Below, one piece after another: positions 19,834-26,927 of a DNA stretch of 38,127 nucleotides. The translations under genes were made by a program, and so were the position numbers. Source of the stretch: a virus; IMG/VR virus record IMGVR_UViG_3300011113_000088, positions 1 through 38,127 of that record. One strand, 5' to 3'. The notes below the pieces were generated by a model. That model saw nothing but the letters and a program-made list of their open reading frames with translations, did not search any database and was not told the origin of the DNA. Numbering within the stretch: the stretch's first letter is position 1; each line of letters starts with the position of its first letter.

Positions 19834-20515
19834 GGATAGACCTACAGAGGCCCTAATCGATTCTGACTTTTTAGTCTATCGTGTGGGCTTCTCTAATGAG
19901 GACGAAGAGGAACGGTGGGCACTAAATCGACTCACAGAGTGGTTTACCGACATCATCTATATGCGCTTGAAGTGTGATGACTACAAGGCTTGGATTACAG
20001 GTAAGACTAACTTTAGATTCGAGATAGCTACCACTGTTCCTTACAAGGGAAACCGTAAAGATGCTCCCAAGCCTAAACACTACGATGCTCTTCGCAAACA
20101 CCTCATGAAGCTAGGCGCTACCATGTCTGAAGGTGAAGAAGCTGATGATGCTGTAGGCATAGCGTCCACTCAAGGTAATTACTGGATCGTCCATGTTGAC
20201 AAGGATCTAGATCAGTTACCGGGATGGCACTATAATCCTGTTAAGGATGAGGAGTACTATGTTACTGAGTTCGAAGGCTTGTACAGTTTCTATAAACAGA
20301 TACTGACAGGAGATAGGGTTGATAACATCGAGGGCTTACGAGGTATCGGTCCTGTAAAGGCTGACAAGATACTTAAAGACTGTACAACTGAAAAGGAATT
20401 ATATGAAGCTTGTCTCAAAGCTTATGACGGCAATACTGACAGGGTACTGGAGAACGGGAAACTTTTATGGCTAAGAAGGGAAACAAACCAGATGTGGCAA
20501 CCTCCTTCGACTTAG
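19820..20515 (+). CDS. 5'-3' exonuclease (FEN/T7 gp6-like)
   Basis: This 231-residue nuclease would remove RNA primers and degrade host DNA. It has the FEN-type acidic motifs: LIDSDFLVYR near the start, GEEADDAVGIAS around residue 110-120, VDKDLDQLPGWHYNP around 135-145, and TGDRVDNIEGLRGIGPVKA with a helix-hairpin-helix-like segment around 165-185. The start at 19820 follows GAAGAGAC and overlaps the SSB gene by 14 bases. The C-terminal 49 bases also encode the start of the next gene. Confidence 0.88.
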   Translation: MISSKDRPTEALIDSDFLVYRVGFSNEDEEERWALNRLTEWFTDIIYMRLKCDDYKAWITGKTNFRFEIATTVPYKGNRKDAPKPKHYDALRKHLMKLGATMSEGEEADDAVGIASTQGNYWIVHVDKDLDQLPGWHYNPVKDEEYYVTEFEGLYSFYKQILTGDRVDNIEGLRGIGPVKADKILKDCTTEKELYEACLKAYDGNTDRVLENGKLLWLRRETNQMWQPPST

Positions 20516-20763
20516 CAGGATCTAAGTGGTATGTCAACTACGTAGTGCACATGGAGGACTTCGGTAAGTGTGATCCTGAGAAGCAGATTATCAGTATTCG
20601 CAAGGACATGAATAAGCAGACTACTGAGCAGACCTTCTACCATGAGTTAGTTCATGCCATTATGTTCACAATGGGTAAGCTAAACCATGATGAGGAGTTT
20701 GTAGATACCTTTGGAGCGTTCCTTCATCAGTATCAGGCTACAAAGAAGTCACATGAAATCTAA
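20467..20763 (+). CDS. Small HExxH metallopeptidase-like protein
   Basis: This 98-residue protein contains YHELVHAIMF, the HExxH zinc signature, followed after about 20 residues by DEEFVDTFGAFLHQ, where a third ligand (Glu or Asp) could lie. The N-terminal half has KQIISIRKDMN before the motif, as in ImmA/IrrE or SprT-like minimal metallopeptidases. It starts inside the exonuclease gene and ends inside the endonuclease gene. A host-protein or phage-protein processing role is possible, but the target is unknown. Confidence 0.7.
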   Translation: MAKKGNKPDVATSFDLAGSKWYVNYVVHMEDFGKCDPEKQIISIRKDMNKQTTEQTFYHELVHAIMFTMGKLNHDEEFVDTFGAFLHQYQATKKSHEI

Positions 20764-21187
20764 GAGAAAGAAGCCACTAACAGTTAGGCAGGTAGCCTTG
20801 AAGCATGGGTTTAGATCCGGCTTAGAGGATAAGATTGCTGAGAGACTGACATCCTTAAAAGTTCCATTTGAGTATGAGCAGTTAGTTATCAACTACACTC
20901 AACCTGCTAAGGCTAGAAAGTACACACCTGACTTTGTACTCTTGAAGAATGACATCATCATTGAGAGCAAGGGAAGGTTCATGACTGCGGATAGACAGAA
21001 GCATCTAATGATCAAGGAACAGTATCCTGAGTTAGATATTAGATTTGTCTTTAGTAACTCTAAAGCTAAACTGTCAAAGCTGAGTCAGACAACATACGGA
21101 GATTGGTGCACTAAGCATGGATTCCTGTATGCCGATAAAGATATTCCGGAAGCGTGGTTAAACGAATCTAGAAAAGGATACAAGTGA
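20753..21187 (+). CDS. Endonuclease I, Holliday-junction resolvase (T7 gp3-like)
   Basis: This 144-residue nuclease closely follows T7 endonuclease I: RSGLEDKIAERL (Glu25), YTPDF (Asp60), IESKGRF (Glu71, Lys73), then RQKHLMIKEQYPELDIRFVF and YGDWCTKHGFLYADK. All four catalytic residues (T7 Glu20, Asp55, Glu65, Lys67) are conserved. It resolves branched DNA before packaging and helps break down host DNA. The ATG at 20753 is favoured because the 42-bp longer form lies within the preceding gene. Confidence 0.94.
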   Translation: MKSKRKKPLTVRQVALKHGFRSGLEDKIAERLTSLKVPFEYEQLVINYTQPAKARKYTPDFVLLKNDIIIESKGRFMTADRQKHLMIKEQYPELDIRFVFSNSKAKLSKLSQTTYGDWCTKHGFLYADKDIPEAWLNESRKGYK

Positions 21188-21188
21188 T

Positions 21189-21452
21189 ATGTTAGACACA
21201 TTGATTAAAACCTTAGAAGGCTCTCAGGAGTTACGAGAAGCTTGGTATGATTTTACAGATGCTATAGTTGTGACATCTTTGAAGGAAACTTACTTGAACA
21301 CTCTTAACGGAGGATTCAGTAGCCATCCTGATGACATTGCTGAGAACTTAAAAGTCAACGCAGCTATCGGTATCTGTTTAAGTTACTTCATGTTCCGTCC
21401 TGATGCTGAGGAGTTCTTGAAGGAGGCCGAAAATGAACGTAGAGCTGATTAA
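21189..21452 (+). CDS. Hypothetical protein (87 aa)
   Basis: This is an 87-residue helical protein (MLDTLIKTLEGSQELREAWY) that starts one base after the endonuclease stop. Its middle (GFSSHPDDIAENLKVNAAIG) and C-terminus (FRPDAEEFLKEAENE) have no recognised domain. It overlaps the next gene by 20 bases. Confidence 0.6.
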   Translation: MLDTLIKTLEGSQELREAWYDFTDAIVVTSLKETYLNTLNGGFSSHPDDIAENLKVNAAIGICLSYFMFRPDAEEFLKEAENERRAD

Positions 21453-21627
21453 GGAACACGAGAATGGTGACGCTACGTACATGTTTGACTTAACTCAGGA
21501 AGAGGCTAAGGCACTTCTAAGTTATGGCATACTTGAGGCCATCAAAGCTGGTATACGTAGTGGTGAAAAGATAACTGTTGAAGGAGTCGATCTTGAAGAT
21601 ATTAGTCATCCCGGATTGTCAGATTAA
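21433..21627 (+). CDS. Small conserved phage protein (64 aa)
   Basis: This 64-residue protein includes ENGDATYMFDLTQEEAKALL, a pattern that I recall from other aquatic phages without known function. It is preceded by a strong AAGGAGG and lies partly inside the previous gene. It overlaps the metallophosphoesterase start by 35 bases. Confidence 0.62.
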   Translation: MNVELIKEHENGDATYMFDLTQEEAKALLSYGILEAIKAGIRSGEKITVEGVDLEDISHPGLSD

Positions 21628-22357
21628 AGAGGGAGTACCTTTAGAGCATTTGACATGGGCTGGTAAAGCTATTGTCGATTACAAACCTGATGTAGTTGTC
21701 AATCTAGGTGACTTTGCTGACATGCCAAGCCTTAGTAGTCACGACATCAAAGGGAGTAAGTACTTTGAAGGTCTACGCTACAAGAAAGACATTGAAGCTG
21801 CTAAGGAGGCTATGAAGTTTCTGCTAGCACCTTTGAGAGAGGCTCAGAAGGCTCAGAAAGAATCAAAGCACAAGGTCTACAAACCTCGTATGGTGATGAC
21901 TCTAGGAAACCATGAGAACCGTATTGATAGAGCTGTTAACAACAACCCTACACTGGAAGGCTTGATATCTACAAAGGATCTTGAGTATGAGAAAGACTGG
22001 GAAGTACATGGGTTTCTTCATCCTGTGTTCATTAATGGTGTTGGCTTTAACCATTATTGGCCTGTTGGCGCAATGGGACGTCCAGCAGGGGCTGCTAGCG
22101 CTATCATTAATAAGCTTCACATGTCTTGTGTTGCAGGACATCAACAAGGAAAGCAGATTGCCTATGGTAAACGTGCTGATGGCAAGCCTATTTGTGCTAT
22201 CATCGTTGGCTCTTACTATCTTCACGATGAGAGTTATATGGATCAACTAAGTAACAGACACTGGAGAGGTTTACTGATGATGAATGAAGTACAGGACGGA
22301 CACTTCGATGAAATGTTCCTTAGCATTGAATACTTGGAGAAACGATATGGTAATTAA
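21593..22357 (+). CDS. Metallophosphoesterase (calcineurin-like)
   Basis: This 254-residue enzyme has motifs IPDCQ (Asp8, Gln10), NLGDFAD (Asp40), TLGNHENR (Asn106, His107), NHYW (His154) and VAGHQQG (His183). The first motif is DxQ rather than the usual DxH, a variant I recall from phage members. The start is a TTG at 21593 with AAGGAG six bases upstream; it gives the expected N-terminus MKILVIPD. Phage members may act on nucleotides or RNA ends, but the substrate here is unknown. It overlaps both neighbouring genes. Confidence 0.85.
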   Translation: MKILVIPDCQIKEGVPLEHLTWAGKAIVDYKPDVVVNLGDFADMPSLSSHDIKGSKYFEGLRYKKDIEAAKEAMKFLLAPLREAQKAQKESKHKVYKPRMVMTLGNHENRIDRAVNNNPTLEGLISTKDLEYEKDWEVHGFLHPVFINGVGFNHYWPVGAMGRPAGAASAIINKLHMSCVAGHQQGKQIAYGKRADGKPICAIIVGSYYLHDESYMDQLSNRHWRGLLMMNEVQDGHFDEMFLSIEYLEKRYGN

Positions 22358-22736
22358 AAGTTGTGATACTTGCTTCTATAGCGAGCTAAGCCCTCAGATC
22401 CATCCTTGTAATAATTGTCAAGGTAATGATCACTGGGTTAAGCGGGATCTGTACATTCGTGATGCCTCACAGCCATTGAGTGAAGCAATCAAGGAATGGA
22501 TTGACTCAGACCAGAGTGATTGGGCTAATGATAGTATTCATAAACCTAAGCACTACACTGAACATCCATCAGGTATTGAATGTATCCAAGTTACAGAACA
22601 CATGGGCTTTAACTTAGGTAATGCAATCAAATATATCTGGCGTTGTGATCTTAAGAAGGATGCCATTGAGGACTTGAAGAAAGCTAAATGGTACATTGAC
22701 AGGGAGATCAACAAGCGTGTCAAACATAACATTTGA
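22347..22736 (+). CDS. DUF3310 protein with N-terminal zinc-binding extension
   Basis: This 129-residue protein has two parts. The N-terminus has C-x2-C (Cys6, Cys9) and C-x2-C (Cys21, Cys24), a likely zinc knuckle. The C-terminus, from IHKPKHY to AKWYIDREI, is DUF3310, the domain shared with T7 gp1.7, a nucleotide kinase. The DUF3310 part has HPSGIECIQVTEHM, NAIKYIWR and KDAIEDLKKAKWY. It lies just before ribonucleotide reductase, so a nucleotide-metabolism role fits. The ATG at 22347 follows TTGGAGA. Confidence 0.82.
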   Translation: MVIKSCDTCFYSELSPQIHPCNNCQGNDHWVKRDLYIRDASQPLSEAIKEWIDSDQSDWANDSIHKPKHYTEHPSGIECIQVTEHMGFNLGNAIKYIWRCDLKKDAIEDLKKAKWYIDREINKRVKHNI

Positions 22737-22875
22737 AGAACTGAAAGAGGCTCTCAAACGATTAGATGAGGTCACACTCTTGGAACTGCTAGGAATACAG
22801 AGTGATGATCTTGTCGATAGATTTGATGATGTAATTGAGAATAAACAAGAATATTTAACAAAGGAAATACAATAA
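22717..22875 (+). CDS. Small acidic protein before ribonucleotide reductase (52 aa)
   Basis: This frame starts with GTG at 22717 (AGGGAG about ten bases upstream). It encodes an acidic helical protein that starts with SNITFEELKEALKRL, followed by DEVTLLELLGIQSDDLVD. It overlaps the DUF3310 gene and ends one base before the reductase start. The LLELLGI.S.D.VDRF pattern recalls small proteins common in cyanophage and podophage nucleotide modules. Function is unknown. Confidence 0.6.
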   Translation: MSNITFEELKEALKRLDEVTLLELLGIQSDDLVDRFDDVIENKQEYLTKEIQ

Positions 22876-22876
22876 T

Positions 22877-24784
22877 ATGAGTACAACTAAAATGACACCT
22901 TACCAAGAGTATATCGGCAAGAGCCGCTATTCACGATACTTGGATGATAAAGGCCGTAGAGAGCATTGGCCTGAGACTGTCAATCGCTACTTTGACTTCA
23001 TGACCAAGCATTTGAAAGACAAGCATAACTACGACATCCCAGCAGATCTAAAGTCTGAGCTTACATCTGCAGTGACTAACCTTGAAGTGATGCCTTCAAT
23101 GCGTAGTATCATGACAGCTGGTGACGCTCTAGAACGACAGAATGTCGCTGGTTATAACTGTTCATACCTTCCTATTGATGATCCTAAAGCCTTTGATGAG
23201 GCCATGTATATTCTGTTATGCGGAACTGGTGTAGGCTTTAGTGTGGAGCAAAAGTATGTATCTAAGTTACCTGAGATCCCAACTGAGTTGTACAATAGTG
23301 GCACTGTCATTAATGTTAAGGACTCCAAAGAGGGATGGGCTAAAGCCTTACGACAAGTCATTGCCTTGCTATACGCTGGAGAAGTGCCTAAGTGGGATGT
23401 TTCGGGTGTACGTCCAGCAGGGACGAGGCTTAAAACCTTCGGAGGCAGGGCATCAGGACCAGAGCCGCTTGTCGACCTATTCAAGTATGTGGTTGCAAAG
23501 TTCCGTGGAGCGGCTGGACGGAAGCTCACCTCACTTGAGGCACACGATATTCTTTGTAAGGTCGGAGAGGTCGTGGTTGTCGGTGGTGTACGAAGATCGG
23601 CAATGATCTCACTGTCAGACTTGAGTGATGATCGTATGGCTCACGCTAAGGCTGGTAACTGGTGGGATGGTAACGGTCAACGAGCTTTGGCTAACAACAG
23701 TGCCATCTACGAAGTTAAGCCGGAGGTAGGTAAGTTCATGCGTGAGTGGTCCAGTATTTATGAATCACATTCAGGTGAGCGAGGTATCTTTAATCGTTAT
23801 GCAAGTGAACTTCAAGCAGCTAAGAATGGACGTAGGGAACTGGGTAAAGAGTGGGGTACAAACCCTTGCAGTGAGATTATCCTTAGACCTTATCAATTCT
23901 GCAATCTGTCTTCTGTTATTGTTCGGAGCGATGATAGTGTGGATACTCTACGGAATAAGGTGCGCTTGGCTACTATTCTGGGGACTTTTCAATCGACAAT
24001 GACTCACTTCCCGTACCTTCGTAAGGTGTGGCAGACAAACACTGAAGAGGAGCGTTTGTTGGGTGTGTCTATGACTGGTATCTTGGATAATTCTTTGTTG
24101 AATGATCCTGACAATGCTGAACTACCTGCTATCTTAGAAGGAATGAAGAATGTTGCTATTGACACTAACGCTGAGTTTGCTGACGCTATTGGTATTAATC
24201 GAAGTGCTGCCATCACTGCCATTAAGCCAGAGGGCACTGTCTCTCAGCTTACTGGTACTGCTAGCGGCATCCATCCTCAGCATAGTCAGTACTTTATTCG
24301 TCGTGTACGGTCTGATAATAAAGATCCTCTGACTGACTTCTTGAAGTCTCAAGGATTCCCTTCAGAGCCTTGTGTGATGAAGCCTGAGAGTACTACAGTG
24401 TTCAGCTTCCCAATGCGAGTTGAGAAAGGTGCTGTACTGCGTGAAGACTTGAATGCTATTAAGCACTTGCGTCTGTGGCTACTATTCCAGCGTCACTACT
24501 GTGAGCATAAGCCTTCAGTGACTATCTCAGTGAACGAGAATGAGTGGCCTGAAGTTGGAGCTTGGGTGTGGAATAACTTTGATGAGATTACAGGTGTGAG
24601 TTTCTTACCGATGGACGGAGGCACATACAGGCAAGCTCCTTATGAGTCAATGACTGAGTTTGAATATCACGACATGGTGACTAAGATGCCACTGGGTATT
24701 GATTGGGATAGCTTCATTGAACGTACTGACAATGTTGAAGGTGCTCAGCAGCTAGCTTGTGTGGCAGGTGTCTGTGAGATATGA
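22877..24784 (+). CDS. nrdJ: Ribonucleotide reductase, class II, monomeric, B12-dependent
   Basis: This 635-residue enzyme makes deoxynucleotides from ribonucleotides using adenosylcobalamin, so it needs host B12 but no oxygen. It matches the monomeric Lactobacillus leichmannii RTPR type: NPCSEI with radical Cys331 and Glu333 plus Asn329, redox Cys95 (GYNCSY) and Cys342 (QFCNLS), 11 residues after Cys331 as in the family. The C-terminal swinging pair is Cys628/Cys633 (ACVAGVCEI). It starts MSTTKMTPYQEYIGKSRYSR, and RTPR-like motifs AGTRLKTFGG and VGGVRRSA are present. It would supply dNTPs for the phage polymerase. Confidence 0.94.
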   Translation: MSTTKMTPYQEYIGKSRYSRYLDDKGRREHWPETVNRYFDFMTKHLKDKHNYDIPADLKSELTSAVTNLEVMPSMRSIMTAGDALERQNVAGYNCSYLPIDDPKAFDEAMYILLCGTGVGFSVEQKYVSKLPEIPTELYNSGTVINVKDSKEGWAKALRQVIALLYAGEVPKWDVSGVRPAGTRLKTFGGRASGPEPLVDLFKYVVAKFRGAAGRKLTSLEAHDILCKVGEVVVVGGVRRSAMISLSDLSDDRMAHAKAGNWWDGNGQRALANNSAIYEVKPEVGKFMREWSSIYESHSGERGIFNRYASELQAAKNGRRELGKEWGTNPCSEIILRPYQFCNLSSVIVRSDDSVDTLRNKVRLATILGTFQSTMTHFPYLRKVWQTNTEEERLLGVSMTGILDNSLLNDPDNAELPAILEGMKNVAIDTNAEFADAIGINRSAAITAIKPEGTVSQLTGTASGIHPQHSQYFIRRVRSDNKDPLTDFLKSQGFPSEPCVMKPESTTVFSFPMRVEKGAVLREDLNAIKHLRLWLLFQRHYCEHKPSVTISVNENEWPEVGAWVWNNFDEITGVSFLPMDGGTYRQAPYESMTEFEYHDMVTKMPLGIDWDSFIERTDNVEGAQQLACVAGVCEI

Positions 24785-24936
24785 CTTTAGAGTTTGAAAC
24801 TAAAGCTGGTCTAGTGTTCGGCTTAGAAGCTGATCAACTATTCCTCATGGATGAACAAGACAATCTAAGTGAGGAAGCTGTACCAGTCATCTATCTGCAC
24901 ATAGGATTTATCTCCTTAGCATTTATCCTTGATTAA
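24781..24936 (+). CDS. Small acidic protein (51 aa), last gene of the early unit
   Basis: This frame overlaps the reductase stop by ATGA and ends 37 bases before the convergent terminator. It encodes an acidic start (TLEFETKAGLVFGLEAD) and a hydrophobic C-terminal segment (VIYLHIGFISLAFILD) that may be a short membrane anchor. No family is recognised. Confidence 0.55.
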   Translation: MTLEFETKAGLVFGLEADQLFLMDEQDNLSEEAVPVIYLHIGFISLAFILD

Positions 24937-24973
24937 TCGTCACAGTGTGATGGATATACTAGGATAATAACTA

Positions 24974-25007
24974 AAAAGCCCCTTAGGAGTGATCCTTTGG
25001 GGCTTTT
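24974..25007. terminator. Bidirectional terminator between convergent units
   Basis: AAAAGCCCC (24974-24982) pairs with GGGGCTTTT (24999-25007), with an inner AGGA/TCCT stem and a GTGA loop. The A-run on one side and T-run on the other give a functional U-tract on both strands. It ends the rightward early/replication transcript and the leftward late transcript, which meet here. Confidence 0.93.
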
Positions 25008-25039
25008 CTGTTGTATACTTAAAACTAATTACTGTATAC

Positions 25040-25567
25040 TTATTCGTCTTCATCTTCAAAGCTACTGAGGAATAGAGCTACCTCAGCTTTCCTTCGTTTA
25101 ACTAGACCGGGGAGTTCTCTACCGCCTCCCTTAGTCCACTGCATGAATGCTTCAGCAGCCCCTTCCCAGTCACCTCTATTGATCTTCATCCGAATAGTAG
25201 AGCGCTGAAAATTGCCCAGTCCGGCATTGAAGGCAAAGCTGACACACGCATCGAAAGCCCCTTGATAATTAGATAGAGCAGGAGCAAGTCGTAGAACACC
25301 ACGTTCAAAACTGTTGACATCATCTGCGAATAGTTTCTCGATCTCCTCTTTAGACCAGACACGGTTATCCTCCTGTTTCAATGGGAAGTCCTTACGAATC
25401 ATCGTAGTAGACTGTCCCTCCTTAGCTACCATTGGTAAGCGAATCTGTTCCTGATACAGGACATGACCATAACCAATAGTCCAGATATGTGCGGGACACA
25501 GGTAAGGTTTATTCCTGCATCCCTCATACTGGTGCATCAAATTAGCGCCAGCTTTACTTAACTTCAT
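25040..25567 (-). CDS. Endolysin, GH24 lysozyme
   Basis: This 175-residue muramidase cuts peptidoglycan at lysis. The N-terminus has the GH24 triad spacing Glu15-x8-Cys24-x5-Thr30 (YEGCRNKPYLCPAHIWTIGY), with Cys in the place of the Asp of T4 lysozyme, as in several phage lysozymes. The later part has CVSFAFNAGLG and RRKAEVALF. There is no signal peptide or SAR segment, so release probably needs the holin. A Glu/Asp-rich tail ends the protein. It is the last late gene before the terminator and overlaps the holin gene by ATGA. Confidence 0.94.
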   Translation of the reverse strand: MKLSKAGANLMHQYEGCRNKPYLCPAHIWTIGYGHVLYQEQIRLPMVAKEGQSTTMIRKDFPLKQEDNRVWSKEEIEKLFADDVNSFERGVLRLAPALSNYQGAFDACVSFAFNAGLGNFQRSTIRMKINRGDWEGAAEAFMQWTKGGGRELPGLVKRRKAEVALFLSSFEDEDE

Positions 25568-26067
25568 TTCTTAGCCCAGCTACGTGAACCAAACCAGAAG
25601 CCTATGATGCCTCCCAGCATAGCCATCTCATCGCTGCTAAAGATAATGTCTGAGATTGCGATAAGGTCATCAATGCTGGTGATTAGACCGGGATGCCCAC
25701 TGACATAGTAAGCAATCCAAGCGTTAATGGCACACAACTCAAAGATAAAGATATAGGTAACGATAGGTCTTACAGTGCCTACGAAGTTAACTACCCATGT
25801 ACTAGCTCTTTCCATGATCTTCTCATCATGCTTCAATGCAGCCTCAGTCATCTGAGCATCTGTCTGCATAGCAATCTGATCTGTACGGATCTCTTCAATG
25901 CGCTGTTGAGCTGCAAAACCTGCAGCAGCCATTTGAAGTTCTCTCTCAGTCTGCACTTGAGCCAATGCTAACTCATGCTTTTGATCTGCTTTGTTCTGAA
26001 AGAAGGCTAGTAGTTTAGGTAGACCTGAGATTAATAGACCACCAAGGGTTGAGAATAGTGATAACAA
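25564..26067 (-). CDS. Holin-like 3-TM membrane protein
   Basis: This 167-residue protein has a hydrophobic N-terminal segment (LFSTLGGLLISGLPKLLAFF), a long charged coiled-coil with Gln/Glu (residues 25-87) and a hydrophobic block at about 90-122 (IVTYIFIFELCAINAWIAYY). A last segment at about 148-161 (MAMLGGIIGFWFG) follows. This layout fits the three-TM holin family of gene-transfer agents and phages. It directly precedes the lysozyme and would form the membrane lesion. Family placement is from layout only. Confidence 0.78.
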   Translation of the reverse strand: MLSLFSTLGGLLISGLPKLLAFFQNKADQKHELALAQVQTERELQMAAAGFAAQQRIEEIRTDQIAMQTDAQMTEAALKHDEKIMERASTWVVNFVGTVRPIVTYIFIFELCAINAWIAYYVSGHPGLITSIDDLIAISDIIFSSDEMAMLGGIIGFWFGSRSWAKK

Positions 26068-26093
26068 TTTAAAGTCCTATCTTTTTATAAGGT

Positions 26094-26261
26094 TTATACG
26101 TACACATCAATCTTGTGTGTTTTTAAAGGATCTATTACTTGTTTGAGTTTAAGTTCAGCTTGTCTATTTAGCCTTTCAAACTCTTTTAAGTGTTGTTGAT
26201 GAATAACTCTTTGATACTCTCGTATCATGTTAGCATTCTCTTGATATGGTGTAATTCTCAT
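26094..26261 (-). CDS. Small basic helical protein (55 aa)
   Basis: This short frame starts MRITPYQENANMIREYQRVI and has a Gln/Lys/Glu-rich helix (LKEFERLNRQAELKLKQV). It overlaps the upstream membrane peptide by ATGA. There is no membrane segment. It sits in the lysis cluster and could be a spanin-like or accessory protein, but no lipobox or TM is visible. Confidence 0.5.
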   Translation of the reverse strand: MRITPYQENANMIREYQRVIHQQHLKEFERLNRQAELKLKQVIDPLKTHKIDVYV

Positions 26262-26407
26262 AAGCCAATCTTTCCAAGTAAAAGGTTAACAATCTTATTA
26301 GAAAGATCATCAGGCAGGAACTTCAAGAATCCTAGAAACCACCAAGCAGCACACCCATAGCAGAATACTCTACAGAATAAGTTAAATTGCTTCTGATATT
26401 CATTCAT
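26258..26407 (-). CDS. Small membrane protein (49 aa)
   Basis: This frame encodes a hydrophobic protein with a segment of aromatic and Cys residues (FCRVFCYGCAAWWFLGFLKF) followed by an amphipathic end (NKIVNLLLGKIGL). It is likely a single-pass membrane protein. It overlaps the next gene by ATGA and begins about 12 bases after the coiled-coil protein gene. In this lysis cluster it may be an accessory holin or antiholin, which is inference. Confidence 0.5.
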   Translation of the reverse strand: MNEYQKQFNLFCRVFCYGCAAWWFLGFLKFLPDDLSNKIVNLLLGKIGL

Positions 26408-26419
26408 CTTGTAAAGCCC

Positions 26420-26917
26420 TCACCTACCGCATCTATGAGTAGTTTCACAGAAGTTCATCAACTCACTGACACCTATAAACACAAGAAGAAGTACAAAAGC
26501 TATACCACCTATTGCCATCACTATCTCTAGCTGCTCTTGTTCTTTAGCTTTAGCTTCTTTCTCAGCTCTCTTCAAGGCACTAATCTCTTTAGCATCCTCC
26601 AAGTCCATCTCAGCTTGTCTAGCTTTGATCTTGTTCCAGACATCAATCTTACCTGTCTGCATGAAGAGCATCTTAAGTTCTTCCTCGAAAGCTCTAGCCT
26701 GTTCAAGAGCCATTTCGATCTGAAGAGCGGCTCCCATGTTAGAGCCTTTCTTCTCACGTTTAGCTTGGAGCATAGCCTTGGTAGCTTGGCTCTTAGCATC
26801 AAACATTTTACCGATCATAGGAGCAAGACCACCGAGATCGTTGGCTACCTTGCTTGCCTTTTTGACCATCCCTATTGCTTTTTGTAGCCCGTCCAGAGCT
26901 GCTATGGGATCAATCAT
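26420..26917 (-). CDS. Coiled-coil protein with C-terminal membrane segment
   Basis: This is a 165-residue protein with an Ala/Lys-rich start and a long charged coiled coil at about 40-125 (EQARAFEEELKMLF, then LEDAKEISALKRAEKEAKAK). A C-terminal TM at about 130-150 (VMAIGGIAFVLLLVFIGV) is followed by a short Cys-containing tail. Similar proteins occur next to lysis genes of related podophages. A spanin-like or ejection-complex role is possible; neither can be shown from sequence. Confidence 0.6.
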   Translation of the reverse strand: MIDPIAALDGLQKAIGMVKKASKVANDLGGLAPMIGKMFDAKSQATKAMLQAKREKKGSNMGAALQIEMALEQARAFEEELKMLFMQTGKIDVWNKIKARQAEMDLEDAKEISALKRAEKEAKAKEQEQLEIVMAIGGIAFVLLLVFIGVSELMNFCETTHRCGR

Positions 26918-26927
26918 TTATAGTCCT

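Noticed and set aside
22284-22346. Longer N-terminus for the DUF3310 gene
   Set aside because: The extra 21 codons lie inside the metallophosphoesterase gene and have no ribosome site, whereas ATG at 22347 follows TTGGAGA.
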